From: Isosphaeraceae bacterium
GTDB lineage: Bacteria > Planctomycetota > Planctomycetia > Isosphaerales > Isosphaeraceae
Direction of reading: 5' to 3'
Assembly: GCA_026004735.1 (NCBI GenBank)
Contig: BPJS01000001.1
Location: 2,553,641 to 2,617,640 of the forward strand
DNA length: 64,000 bases
Positions 25,661 through 35,758 of the stretch are shown piece after piece. Positions within the stretch are counted from its first letter, which is position 1; each line of letters opens with the position of its first letter. The translations under genes and the position numbers were made by a program. The notes under the pieces are model-generated. The model saw only the letters and a program-made list of their open reading frames with translations. It searched no databases and was not told the origin of the DNA.

Positions 25661-26562
25661 TGTCCGAGTCGCATAGCCACAACCCGCTCTCGCATGTGGT
25701 CGATCATGACACGCTGGAGATTCCGGTGGTCGGGACGGAGGTTCCCCTGCCTCGGATCGGGCCGGTGCAGATCACGCGATTTATGGTGATGGAGCTGATC
25801 GCGGCCGTCTTGATGGTGGCGATCCTGGTGCCACTGGCGCGGCGGGTGGCCGCGCAGAGGGTCACCAAGGGTCGCTTCTGGAATATGTTTGAGGCGATCC
25901 TGGTCTTCATTCGGGACGGTATCGCGCGGCCGACGATCGACGTGGATCATGACAATCATGGCCACGGGCATGGGGAGGCGGCGGGGGGCCATCATCCGCC
26001 GGCCGAAGGACACGGATCGGCAGCGAAGCCGCACGGTCGCTTGTCGGATCAGTTTTTGCCGTTTTTGTGGACGTTGTTCTTTTTTGTGTTGTTTTGCAAC
26101 CTCTTGGGGATGATCCCGGGTGGGGCGGCTGCGACCGGCAGCATCAGCGTGACGGCGACGCTGGCGCTCCTGACGCTGGTGGCGGTGATTGTGGCGGGGG
26201 TGCGGGCTTCGGGTCCGCTGGGCTTCTGGGTCAATTTGGTGCCGAAGATGGATGTTCCCGGGGTATTGAAGCCGTTTCTCTGGGGTTTGATGTTTGTGAT
26301 CGAGGTGGCGGGGCTGCTGATTCGCCATGTGGTGTTGTCGGTGCGTCTGTTTGCGAACATGCTGGCCGGTCACATTGTGATCGCGGTGATTTTGGGTTTT
26401 GTGGCGATGGCTGGCGGGGTGTTTACCTACGTGGTGACGCCGGCCAGTGTGCTGGGGGCGGTGGCGATCAGTTTGCTGGAGTTGTTTGTCGCGTTTTTGC
26501 AGGCTTATATCTTTACGTTTTTGGCGTCGCTGTTTATCGGGTCGGCGGCGCACCCGCATTGA
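25660..26562 (+). CDS. atpB: ATP synthase F0 subunit a
   Basis: A 300-residue polytopic membrane subunit forming the proton half-channels beside the c-ring. The essential Arg is in SVRLFANMLAGH, equivalent to E. coli Arg210. Other family blocks are LPFLWTLFFFVLFCNLLGMIPGG and LLELFVAFLQAYIFTFLASLFI at the C-terminus. Unusual is a His-rich segment at residues 97-125 (eight His in 29 residues) in the loop between the first two spans, plus four His in the first 16 residues. Overlaps the AtpI-like gene by one base. Confidence 0.95.
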   Translation: MSESHSHNPLSHVVDHDTLEIPVVGTEVPLPRIGPVQITRFMVMELIAAVLMVAILVPLARRVAAQRVTKGRFWNMFEAILVFIRDGIARPTIDVDHDNHGHGHGEAAGGHHPPAEGHGSAAKPHGRLSDQFLPFLWTLFFFVLFCNLLGMIPGGAAATGSISVTATLALLTLVAVIVAGVRASGPLGFWVNLVPKMDVPGVLKPFLWGLMFVIEVAGLLIRHVVLSVRLFANMLAGHIVIAVILGFVAMAGGVFTYVVTPASVLGAVAISLLELFVAFLQAYIFTFLASLFIGSAAHPH

Positions 26563-26761
26563 GCGGGGCGGAAGACCCGTTCGTTGTGGTCGTGCCGGTT
26601 CGAGCGAGGGAGGAGAACGAGGCAGAGAAGCGGGCTGTTTACCCGAAATGGGGGGGCAGATCGTCTGCCGGGCCTCTTCGATGAGAACCGAACTCCTGAT
26701 CCCCGAGTGGCCCCACCGACGGGGCTATGTGCTCCGCTATGAGAGAGGAGAATCTGGTCCG

Positions 26762-27112
26762 ATGAAGTTGCTCAAGATGGCCGCCGCGGTTTTGGGCCTC
26801 TGGCTGATGGCGCAGGCGCCGGTGGAGGCTCAGCAGTTTACGCCCGCCAATGTGGGGGAAGCTGCGCGGATTGCGTATGCGCAGCAGGCACGTCATGGAT
26901 TTTCGGATTTGCGGGCGGTTGGGGTTGGTCTGGTGATTATTGGTGCGGCGGTGGGGATTGGTTGGCTGGCGCGGTCGGCGGTGGAGTCGATGGCGCGGCA
27001 GCCCGAGGTGGCGGGGAACATTCAGACGGCGATGATCATTGCCGCCGCGCTGATCGAAGGCGTGACGTTCTTCGCGTTGATCATCATCATGCTATTTGTG
27101 TCGCCGTACTGA
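26762..27112 (+). CDS. atpE: ATP synthase F0 subunit c
   Basis: A 116-residue c-subunit of the rotor ring. After an N-terminal signal-like sequence (residues 1-24, MAAAVLGLWLMAQAPVEAQQ), the two-helix hairpin starts with GVGLVIIGAAVGIGW, has the polar loop RQPE (79-82), and the second helix carries the ion-binding Glu99 in ALIEGVTFFAL. The residues after Glu are not the Ser/Thr seen in sodium-binding rings, so protons are the likely ion. The frame is open upstream, but the ATG at 26762 with AGGAGA about 10 nt before it is the natural start. It follows atpB after a 199-nt spacer. Confidence 0.93.
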   Translation: MKLLKMAAAVLGLWLMAQAPVEAQQFTPANVGEAARIAYAQQARHGFSDLRAVGVGLVIIGAAVGIGWLARSAVESMARQPEVAGNIQTAMIIAAALIEGVTFFALIIIMLFVSPY

Positions 27113-27299
27113 GCGCGTGTCGGCCTTTGGGTTTGGGTCCCTGGTCCGCGGACGGGAGCGGGCCAGGGCCAGGCCGGCGGTTGGGCCTGAACGGCGCGGT
27201 GTCGGGAGGTGGGCAGGGTGGCGGACGTTGCTGGCTGAGGCCAGGGGGCTTGCTGTGAGTGAAACGGCCTCCAGGTGTTTGAGGTTGCGAGGGGCGGCC

Positions 27300-27968
27300 A
27301 TGGCGCGTTGGGTTTGGGTCTGGCTGGTGGTGGTCGGAGCGCAGGGGCTGCCGGCGGGACGGGCGTGGGCCGACGATGCGGGCCTCGGGCATACGTCGGC
27401 GGAGGCCGGGCATGGCGAATCGGGTGGAGGGCATGAGGCCGAGCCGAACATTTTGGAGTTTAAGCCGTCGTTGTCGATTGCGACGGCGGTGGTTTTTGGG
27501 TTGTTGCTCTTGATCCTGGGCAAATATGCGTGGGGGCCACTCGCGCGGGCGCTGGACCAGCGAGAGCGGGCTCAGGAGGAGGCCGTGGAACGGGCCGAGC
27601 TGGCCAAGGCCGAGGCGGAGCGTCTGTTGGCCGAGCATCGGCGGCTGATGGCTGAGGCGCACGACAAGGCGCGGGCGTTGCAGGATCAGATTCGCCAGAC
27701 GGCCGAACAGACCGCGGCGCGGATTGTGGAGCAGGCGCATCAGGAAGCGGAGTCCCTGAAAGCGCGGGCTGAGCGGGACATTGCGCAAGCGCGGGATCAG
27801 GCGTTGGCGGAGATCTGGTCGAAGACGGCGGATCTGGCGGTTTCGGTCGCCGGTCGGGTGCTAGCGCGGGAGTTGGGGCCGGAGGAGCAGAGTCGGCTGG
27901 TGCGGACGGCGTTGGATGAGTTGAGTCGGGCGGGCGATGGACGGCTTGCGGGCGGGGGGCGGGGTTAG
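27300..27968 (+). CDS. atpF: ATP synthase F0 subunit b
   Basis: A 222-residue peripheral-stalk subunit. It begins with a signal peptide (MARWVWVWLVVVGAQGLPAG and likely cleavage after AWA), followed by a short His/Gly/Glu-rich segment, a single membrane span at about 57-76 (IATAVVFGLLLLILGKYAW), and a long charged coiled coil rich in Ala, Glu, Arg and Gln. Subunit b is normally anchored only by its single span, so the extra signal peptide is notable. The gene follows atpE by 187 nt and precedes atpH by 2 nt. Upstream in-frame codons were rejected because they lack coding character. Confidence 0.9.
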   Translation: MARWVWVWLVVVGAQGLPAGRAWADDAGLGHTSAEAGHGESGGGHEAEPNILEFKPSLSIATAVVFGLLLLILGKYAWGPLARALDQRERAQEEAVERAELAKAEAERLLAEHRRLMAEAHDKARALQDQIRQTAEQTAARIVEQAHQEAESLKARAERDIAQARDQALAEIWSKTADLAVSVAGRVLARELGPEEQSRLVRTALDELSRAGDGRLAGGGRG

Positions 27969-27970
27969 TC

Positions 27971-28657
27971 ATGAGCGAAGCGGAGCAGACCAAGGTAGCC
28001 CGTCTGAAAGAGGCTGCGCGGCACGCGACGGTCCTGGACGACACGGCCGCGACCGGAGCGCGGGCGTATGCCGAGGCGTTGCTGAACGTGGCCGACCGTC
28101 AGGGCAAGGCCGAGGCGATCGTCGAGGAGTTGGAGGAGTTTCAGGAGGATGTCCTGGACGCTCATCCGCGGCTGGCCGACATCTTGCGATCACCGACCCT
28201 GGGGGTTTCGGAGAAGGATGGCGTGCTGGTGCGGTTGCTGGAAGGTCGGGCCGACGAGCTGACGGTTCGGTTTCTGCGGCTGTTGAATCGGAATGGTCGC
28301 CTGGAACTGTTGGGGACGATCCTGCGTCAGGCGCGGGAGTTGTTGAATCGGCGGCGTAAGCGTCGTGCGGTCCGGGTAACATCTGCGGTGGAATTGAGTG
28401 AGGACCAACGGCGGGAGCTGGAAGCGCGACTGCGGGAGCAGATGGGCACCGAGCCGGTGGTGGAGTATGAGGTGGACCCGGCGTTGCTGGGTGGGCTGGT
28501 GGTGCGGGTCGGCGACGTGTTGTACGACGCCTCGGTTCGCGGCCAGTTGAAGCGGCTGCGACGGCGGTTGGTGGAGGAGCGGAGCCATCAGTTGCGAGGA
28601 ATGCTCGCTGGGCTGGTGGACGGTCCGGTCGGGGCCGATGGCGTTGGTGCGAGGTAA
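27971..28657 (+). CDS. atpH: ATP synthase F1 subunit delta
   Basis: A 228-residue delta (OSCP) subunit linking the peripheral stalk to the F1 head. The N-terminal helical bundle has ATGARAYAEALLNVADRQGKAE; the C-terminal part includes VRVTSAVELSEDQRRELEARL and the signature PALLGGLVVRVGDVLYDASVRGQLKRL. It is longer than the usual 175-185 residues because of an N-terminal extension of about 25 residues and a C-terminal tail. Placed 2 nt after atpF and 221 nt before atpA. Confidence 0.93.
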   Translation: MSEAEQTKVARLKEAARHATVLDDTAATGARAYAEALLNVADRQGKAEAIVEELEEFQEDVLDAHPRLADILRSPTLGVSEKDGVLVRLLEGRADELTVRFLRLLNRNGRLELLGTILRQARELLNRRRKRRAVRVTSAVELSEDQRRELEARLREQMGTEPVVEYEVDPALLGGLVVRVGDVLYDASVRGQLKRLRRRLVEERSHQLRGMLAGLVDGPVGADGVGAR

Positions 28658-28878
28658 ACGGGGTTTAAGTCCGAGATGGTCGTTGGGGGAGAGTGAGCGT
28701 CGACAGAGGTATGGGGACGGGATAGCTCGATTAGGCGGAGCGCGATCAGCGCATCGGGCGGGGCGAATTGGGGGGATAACGGATTCAGGGGAGAGGGTTC
28801 GGAGGGGCGAAACACGGGGCCAGGTTGGTTGCGAGCGGACTGTACGGGTGAGCGATCGAAGAGAGAGACGAGGACACC

Positions 28879-30567
28879 ATGAAGTTCCGATCAGACGAGA
28901 TCACGTCGGTTATCGAGCGAGAGATTGAGCAGTTTCAGGCCGAGGTGACCCGGACCGAGGTTGGGCGTGTGCTCGAAGTCGGCGATGGGATTGCGCGGGT
29001 GCATGGCCTGGCGGGGGTGATGAATAGCGAGCTGGTCGAGTTTGAGAATGGGGTGCGGGGCTTGGCGTTCAATTTGGAGGAGTCGTCGGTCGGGGTAATT
29101 ATTCTGGGCGAGTACCGGGGGATTCATGAAGGCGAGACGGTCAAAGCGACGGGGGAGCTGTTGCGGGTGCCGGTGGGGGAGGCGTTGATTGGCCGGGTTG
29201 TCGACCCGCTGGGGCAACCGATCGACGACGGGGGACCGATTGCGACGGAGCGTTATCGGCTTGTGGAATCGCCCGCGCCGGGGGTGGCGGAACGGCAGCC
29301 GGTCAATGAACCGCTGCAGACGGGGGTCAAGGCGATTGACGCGATGACGCCGATTGGGCGGGGACAGCGTGAGCTGATTATCGGCGACCGGAAGACGGGC
29401 AAGACGGCGATCGCGATCGACACGATCCTGAGCCAGAAGGGCCAGGGGGTGATTTGCGTCTATGTGGCGATTGGGCAGAAGGAGTCGACGACGGCGGGGA
29501 TCGTCGACGTGCTCAAACGTCACGGCGCGATGGATTACACGATCGTGGTGGTGGCCGGGGCCAGCTCGCCGTCGCCGTTGCAGTATTTGGCGCCGTATTC
29601 GGGGACGGCGATGGCCGAGTATTTCATGTACGAGAAGGGGATGGCCACGCTCTGCATTTACGACGACCTGTCGAAGCAGGCGGTGGCGTACCGGGAGCTG
29701 TCGTTGCTGTTGCGGCGTCCGCCGGGCCGGGAGGCGTATCCGGGCGACGTGTTTTACTGCCACTCGCGGTTGTTGGAGCGGTCGGCGAAGCTGGCCAACA
29801 AGTATGTGATCGTGCCGGCCGACGCGCCGACGGATGATCCGTCGAACCCAGTGGGCGAGCACTGGGGCGTCAACGGCAAGGTGTATGTCGGGGTGCCGGG
29901 CCTGCACGAAGCGAAGCACGACCTGGAGACGCATTATCCGGGGGGGACGCACAAGATTGCCAAGACGGCGCTTTCGGGAGGATCGCTGACGGCGCTGCCG
30001 ATCATCGAGACGCTTGAGGGCGAGGTTTCGGCGTACATTCCGACGAATGTGATTTCGATCACGGATGGTCAGATCTATCTGGTGCCGGATTTGTTCTTTG
30101 CGGGAGTTCGGCCGGCGATCGACGTGGGGATCAGCGTTTCTCGGGTGGGCGGCAATGCGCAGATTCCGGCGATGAAGAAGGTCGCTGGCGGGTTGCGGCT
30201 TGACCTGGCGGCGTTCCGCGAGCTGGAGGCGTTTGCCCAGTTGGGGACGGAGCTAGACAAGGCGACGCAGCTTCAGCTCGACCGAGGCTACCGAATGGTC
30301 GAGCTGCTCAAGCAACCGCAGTATCAGCCGATGAACGTGGTCGACCAGGTGATGTCGATCTATGCGGGCAGCGAGGGATACTTGGACGACGTGCCGGTCA
30401 AGGAAGTGTCGAAGTTTGAGGCCGAGTTCTTGCGATTTGTCCGAGAGGAGCGGCCGGGCCTGCGGGAGCTGATCGGTCGGGAGAAGAAGCTGACCGACGA
30501 GGTGATCACGCAGCTCAAGGCGGCGTTGACGGACTTCAAAGCGCGGTATCGGCCGGGTTCAGCGTGA
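28879..30567 (+). CDS. atpA: ATP synthase F1 subunit alpha
   Basis: A 562-residue non-catalytic nucleotide-binding subunit. Walker A GDRKTGKT is at 169-176, the switch region VAIGQKES near 197-203, and the C-terminal [38 protein letters not shown] is the hallmark block. It is about 50 residues longer than E. coli AtpA (513). The extra length sits between LLERSAKL and GGSLTALP, at about residues 308-365, where most bacteria have 6-20 residues; the inserted piece reads as a structured segment with a KVYVGVPG strand. GAGGAC lies just before the ATG. The 221-nt gap before it holds no recognised gene. Confidence 0.96.
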   Translation: MKFRSDEITSVIEREIEQFQAEVTRTEVGRVLEVGDGIARVHGLAGVMNSELVEFENGVRGLAFNLEESSVGVIILGEYRGIHEGETVKATGELLRVPVGEALIGRVVDPLGQPIDDGGPIATERYRLVESPAPGVAERQPVNEPLQTGVKAIDAMTPIGRGQRELIIGDRKTGKTAIAIDTILSQKGQGVICVYVAIGQKESTTAGIVDVLKRHGAMDYTIVVVAGASSPSPLQYLAPYSGTAMAEYFMYEKGMATLCIYDDLSKQAVAYRELSLLLRRPPGREAYPGDVFYCHSRLLERSAKLANKYVIVPADAPTDDPSNPVGEHWGVNGKVYVGVPGLHEAKHDLETHYPGGTHKIAKTALSGGSLTALPIIETLEGEVSAYIPTNVISITDGQIYLVPDLFFAGVRPAIDVGISVSRVGGNAQIPAMKKVAGGLRLDLAAFRELEAFAQLGTELDKATQLQLDRGYRMVELLKQPQYQPMNVVDQVMSIYAGSEGYLDDVPVKEVSKFEAEFLRFVREERPGLRELIGREKKLTDEVITQLKAALTDFKARYRPGSA

Positions 30568-30654
30568 GGGCCCTGATTGAGCGGGCAAGAGTGAGGTTCT
30601 GGAAAGGTGCCGAGGTTGAGCGAGAGCAGGTCTGCTAGCCGCTGAGAGGGCGAG

Positions 30655-31587
30655 ATGGCGAAGGCTCGAGCGATTGTCAAGCGCCGCAAGTCGGTGCAGA
30701 ACATCCGTAAGATCACGCGGACGATGGAGCTGATCGCCTCGGCGCGGTTTCGCAAGGCGTTGCAGCGGGCGGTGGAGGCGGAAGCGTTCACCCGTAAGAT
30801 TGCCGAGATTGTGGGCGACCTGGGGGGGGCGGCGACCGAGGTGTCGCATCCGTTGCTCGAAGTGCGGGAGCCGGTCCGGCGGGCCCGACTAGTGGTGATT
30901 ACGAGCAATCGGGGCCTGGCCGGGGGCTACAACGGCAACGTGTTTCGCGCCGGGGCGCGACGGTATCAGGAGAATACGACCGATGGAATCGGGACGCTGA
31001 TTGACGTGGTGGGGAAGCGGGGCGTCGGGTTCATGAAGTTTCGCGGATATCCGATGTCTAACGTCTTCCTGCAGTTTGACGATCGGCCGACCTACGAGCA
31101 GGTCAATGAGCTGGCCACGGAGTATGAACGGCAGTACGTGGCGGGTGAGATTGATCGGCTGGATGTGGCGTATACGCGGTTCATCACGGCAGCGCGGCAG
31201 GAAGCGACGGTGACGAGTCTGTTGCCGATGAGGGCGGCGTCGCTGGCCGAATCGGGACCGTCGCTGGCGCGAGCCAAGGGCGGAGGGGGGGGAAGCGCGG
31301 CGGCGGCCCCGCAACGGCGGGGCGAACCGGCGTCGTATGAGTTTTATCCGGATCGGCGGAGCATCCTCGACGAGCTGGTGCCGATTTCGTTCCGCGTGCA
31401 GTTGTTCAAATGCTTCCTGGACGCGGCGGTCAGTGAGCAGATTGCGCGGATGGTCGCGATGAAGGGAGCGACAGAGAATGCCGACGAGATGATCCGAAGC
31501 CTGACGCTCCAGTACAACCGGGCGCGGCAGTCGCAGATCACGCGCGAGCTGGCGGAGATCATTGGCGGATCGGCTGCGCTTGAGTGA
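30655..31587 (+). CDS. atpG: ATP synthase F1 subunit gamma
   Basis: A 310-residue central shaft subunit. The N-terminal helix has KRRKSVQNIRKITRTMELIASARFRKA, the middle contains VITSNRGLAGGYNGN, and the C-terminal helix ends in MKGATENADEMIRSLTLQYNRARQSQITRELAEIIGGSAAL, all diagnostic. A low-complexity Gly/Ala insertion (AKGGGGGSAAAAPQRRG, coded at about 31273-31323) lies in the globular domain before the C-terminal helix. Follows atpA by 87 nt. Confidence 0.96.
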   Translation: MAKARAIVKRRKSVQNIRKITRTMELIASARFRKALQRAVEAEAFTRKIAEIVGDLGGAATEVSHPLLEVREPVRRARLVVITSNRGLAGGYNGNVFRAGARRYQENTTDGIGTLIDVVGKRGVGFMKFRGYPMSNVFLQFDDRPTYEQVNELATEYERQYVAGEIDRLDVAYTRFITAARQEATVTSLLPMRAASLAESGPSLARAKGGGGGSAAAAPQRRGEPASYEFYPDRRSILDELVPISFRVQLFKCFLDAAVSEQIARMVAMKGATENADEMIRSLTLQYNRARQSQITRELAEIIGGSAALE

Positions 31588-31692
31588 GCGGCGTCGGGGC
31601 AGGATCGGGGCCGCCGGGACTGAGCTAGGGATACGGACCACCGAGGTGTGAGGCGAGCCGAGTCGATATTCGGATCGAGCAACGGACCCTAA

Positions 31693-33141
<1,449 letters not shown>

Positions 33142-33193
33142 GCGGCTCGACCGTTTCGGAATCTGATCGACGGGGAGCAGGGAGCGATCGGAG

Positions 33194-33616
33194 ATGGCGA
33201 CCGGCGAAATGATTGCGGAAGGTCCGCTGCGCTGCCAGGTGGTGACGCCCGAGCGGGTGGTGATTGACGAGCGGGTCGACTTTGTCGCGGTGCCGCTCGA
33301 CGACGGCGAGTTGGGGGTTTTGCCAGGACGTGCGCCGCTGGTGGGCCGGCTGGGCTTCGGCGAACTGCGTTCCCGAAGTCATCGGGGAGAAGAGCGGCAC
33401 TTTGTCGACGGCGGGTTTGTGCAGGTGCGTGACGACGTGGTGACGGTCTTGACTTCCCGAGCCGTGGCGGTGACGGATCTCGATCTGGAGTCGGCGCGGG
33501 CGGAACTGGCGCGGGCGCGGGCGCTGCCCGGCGCGACGGCCGACCAGCTTCGTGAGAAGAGTCGAGCCCTGGCGCGAGCGCGGGCCATGGTGCGCGCGGC
33601 CGAGCGAGTGGCTTGA
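33194..33616 (+). CDS. atpC: ATP synthase F1 subunit epsilon
   Basis: A 140-residue epsilon subunit, the regulatory part of the central stalk. The N-terminal beta-sandwich has LRCQVVTPERVVIDERVDFVAVPLDDGELGVLPGRAPLVGRLG and FVDGGFVQVRDDVVTVLTSRAV; the C-terminal helical hairpin is Ala/Arg-rich. Length is normal. Last gene of the atp operon; no clear terminator is seen in the 115 nt that follow. Confidence 0.94.
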   Translation: MATGEMIAEGPLRCQVVTPERVVIDERVDFVAVPLDDGELGVLPGRAPLVGRLGFGELRSRSHRGEERHFVDGGFVQVRDDVVTVLTSRAVAVTDLDLESARAELARARALPGATADQLREKSRALARARAMVRAAERVA

Positions 33617-33731
33617 GCGGCGGCTCGGAACTTGTCGGCAGGCAAGGCGAAGCGACCGGACAGGCGCGGCGTCGCGTCCGCGTAGAGGTGCAGGGCCAGG
33701 CTGAGTGGCCGCTCCAGCGGATTGGCGGCAG

Positions 33732-34601
33732 TCAGGCTGGCCAGAATTGAGGCTCCTCGACGAGGGTGCGGGGGATCCAGTCCGAGCCGTTCCAGGCGTG
33801 GTGGACGGCGTGGACCCCCCTGCCCTCCAGGGTGATCTCGAGGAAGCCGGGTAGGCGATCGGGGTGATCGTCGTGGCGCAGCGGTGCGCCGGGGTTGAGG
33901 CAGAGCTGGGCGGGAACCGCCGGAGGCCGGAAGGCCCAGGCAGCGTGGACGTGGCCGCAGAGGTAGAGGTGGGGTCCGAGTTCAGAGGAGAGCCAGCGGG
34001 CCAGATCGGGCGCGTTGACGAGCCGTTTGACACGATATTCGTGGCGGAGGTGTTCGGGGGCGTCGATCGGGTAGTGGCAGGCGACGAGTAGCTTGGAGCC
34101 GGGATGATCCCGAACCTGTCGGCGAGCGGCTTCGAGCTGGGCTGGGGGCAGATAGCCCGACGCGCTCCAGTGCGGGCGGCAGGGGTCGAGGGCTAGCAAG
34201 AGCCGGTCGGCGTCGAGCGGTCGGACCCAGGGAAACGAAGCAGCGGGTAGGAGGTCGCCAAAATGGCGCTCGAACTCGTGACGCTGGCGGCGGGTGTAGC
34301 GGTCGTGGTTGCCGGGGATGATGGTCAGCAGGTTGGGGTTGGCTAGGAGGGGGGCAAGACCCTGTCGCGCGGCGGCAAACTCGCAGGGCAGGGACGACAT
34401 GGTCAGGTCGCCGGTGATCAGGATGTGGTCTGGCCGCAGCGAGGCGACGCGTTCGACGACTTCGGGGAGACGTTCGCGCCGGAAGGCCCGCGCGCGCCCC
34501 AAGGCTAGCTCCAGGACAGCGGCAATCCGTTTACTCAAAACGGAGGCCAGGTTGGGCGGCCAACGCCAGATGTGGAGGTCGGAGAGGTGGATCAGTCGCA
34601 T
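33732..34601 (-). CDS. Metallophosphoesterase (Icc/CpdA-like)
   Basis: A 289-residue calcineurin-like phosphoesterase with every metal-binding motif: SDLHIW at the N-terminus, ITGDLTM, PGNHDRYT, ACHYPID, and LCGHVHAAW. The spacing resembles class III cyclic nucleotide phosphodiesterases and membrane-lipid pyrophosphatases, but the substrate cannot be chosen by eye. No signal peptide or span. The CPBP protease gene lies 94 nt upstream on the same strand, so the two may be co-transcribed. Confidence 0.86.
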   Translation of the reverse strand: MRLIHLSDLHIWRWPPNLASVLSKRIAAVLELALGRARAFRRERLPEVVERVASLRPDHILITGDLTMSSLPCEFAAARQGLAPLLANPNLLTIIPGNHDRYTRRQRHEFERHFGDLLPAASFPWVRPLDADRLLLALDPCRPHWSASGYLPPAQLEAARRQVRDHPGSKLLVACHYPIDAPEHLRHEYRVKRLVNAPDLARWLSSELGPHLYLCGHVHAAWAFRPPAVPAQLCLNPGAPLRHDDHPDRLPGFLEITLEGRGVHAVHHAWNGSDWIPRTLVEEPQFWPA

Positions 34602-34695
34602 CCGGGATTGCGCAGCAGGCAGAAACGCGGCCGAAGGGGCATCCGATCGGGACGGGACAGGGTCAAGCGAGGAGGCAACCGAGCGAACGCGCCGC

Positions 34696-35505
34696 TTAGT
34701 GCATCCCGGCGACCAGCCAATCGTAGGCGATGTGGGTCGCGACGGCGAGGCCGAAGCCCCGAACCGCGAAGACCCCAGCGAAGTAGATGCCGGCTGACCA
34801 GCGGAACAGGAAGGCGTACCAGGTGAATGGCTCGCCGGGTGTGCCGAGGTGATGGGCCAGGGAGAAGAGAAGTGAGGAGCCGGTCACGGCCAGTACGTCG
34901 GCCAGAAGCGGGGGAACGAGCAAAGCGCGGGCCACGGCGATCAAGGCCGGGATGAGCAGGAGCCGAAAGATCGCCTCTTCGTAGATCCCTGCGCCGAGGA
35001 AGCCGAGGAAGAGGGCTGGCTGCGCGATCGGCGTCGTTTGGAGCGGCAACGCGAAGGTGTCGTGGAGAAGCAAGGTATCGACCAGTCGGCTCAGTCCGAC
35101 CAGGACGAGAGCCAGCAGGGCGCTCTCTAGGATCATGACCGGTAGGTCGCGGAGAGGGAACCGGATGCGGGACCGATCGGCCGCCTGCCAGGCCAGCAGT
35201 CCGCAGACCAGCGCCAGCGGAGGAAGCCAGCGATCGGTCAACCCGAAGCAGGAGAGGCCGAGCCGGAGCCATGCGTCAAGGCCGGTCCGCCAGGCGTTGG
35301 GATGGTCGCCGCCCAGCAGAGCGACGCCTAGTTCGTAAGCGGCCAAAGCGGGAAGAACCAGGCAGAGGGAGGCCAACGGAGTTCGGGTCCGAGCCCAATA
35401 GCCCGGTTGATCCCGGCGACGGCCAACGTCGCCCCACCAGCGGGCGTCGTAGCCGTGTCGGGGTCGGGGCGGAATCGGGGTGGGAGGGGCGGCAGTTGGG
35501 CGCAC
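34696..35505 (-). CDS. CPBP family intramembrane metalloprotease
   Basis: A 269-residue polytopic membrane protein of the CAAX-protease/bacteriocin-processing (Abi) family. It has seven or eight hydrophobic spans and the three family motifs: GIYEEAIFR (the EExxxR metal/catalytic motif), SLLFSLAHHLG (conserved His), and the final VATHIAYDW. Members cleave within membranes, but few bacterial substrates are known. The start appears to be a GTG at 35505 followed by a Pro-rich tail; a later start is possible. Confidence 0.82.
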   Translation of the reverse strand: MRPTAAPPTPIPPRPRHGYDARWWGDVGRRRDQPGYWARTRTPLASLCLVLPALAAYELGVALLGGDHPNAWRTGLDAWLRLGLSCFGLTDRWLPPLALVCGLLAWQAADRSRIRFPLRDLPVMILESALLALVLVGLSRLVDTLLLHDTFALPLQTTPIAQPALFLGFLGAGIYEEAIFRLLLIPALIAVARALLVPPLLADVLAVTGSSLLFSLAHHLGTPGEPFTWYAFLFRWSAGIYFAGVFAVRGFGLAVATHIAYDWLVAGMH

Positions 35506-35758
35506 GGCCGTCGGGCAAGGGACCGGGACTCCGAAGCGGGCATTCTGGGAGCATCGGACAGGGCGAGGACCGAACTCGGGAGAATCTCGGGGAGGGATGG
35601 GAGGCGTGTAAGGATCGGGGGGATCAGGCAGGATGGAAGGGGTCGAAGTGCGACGGGATTGGTCCGTGGGGGTCGGAAGCGTGGCGTAGGCTTGAGAGCG
35701 GAGCGAGTGACTTGCCTGAACGATCCTGAGTCGTGCACCGATGGAATGTCAGCAATTG

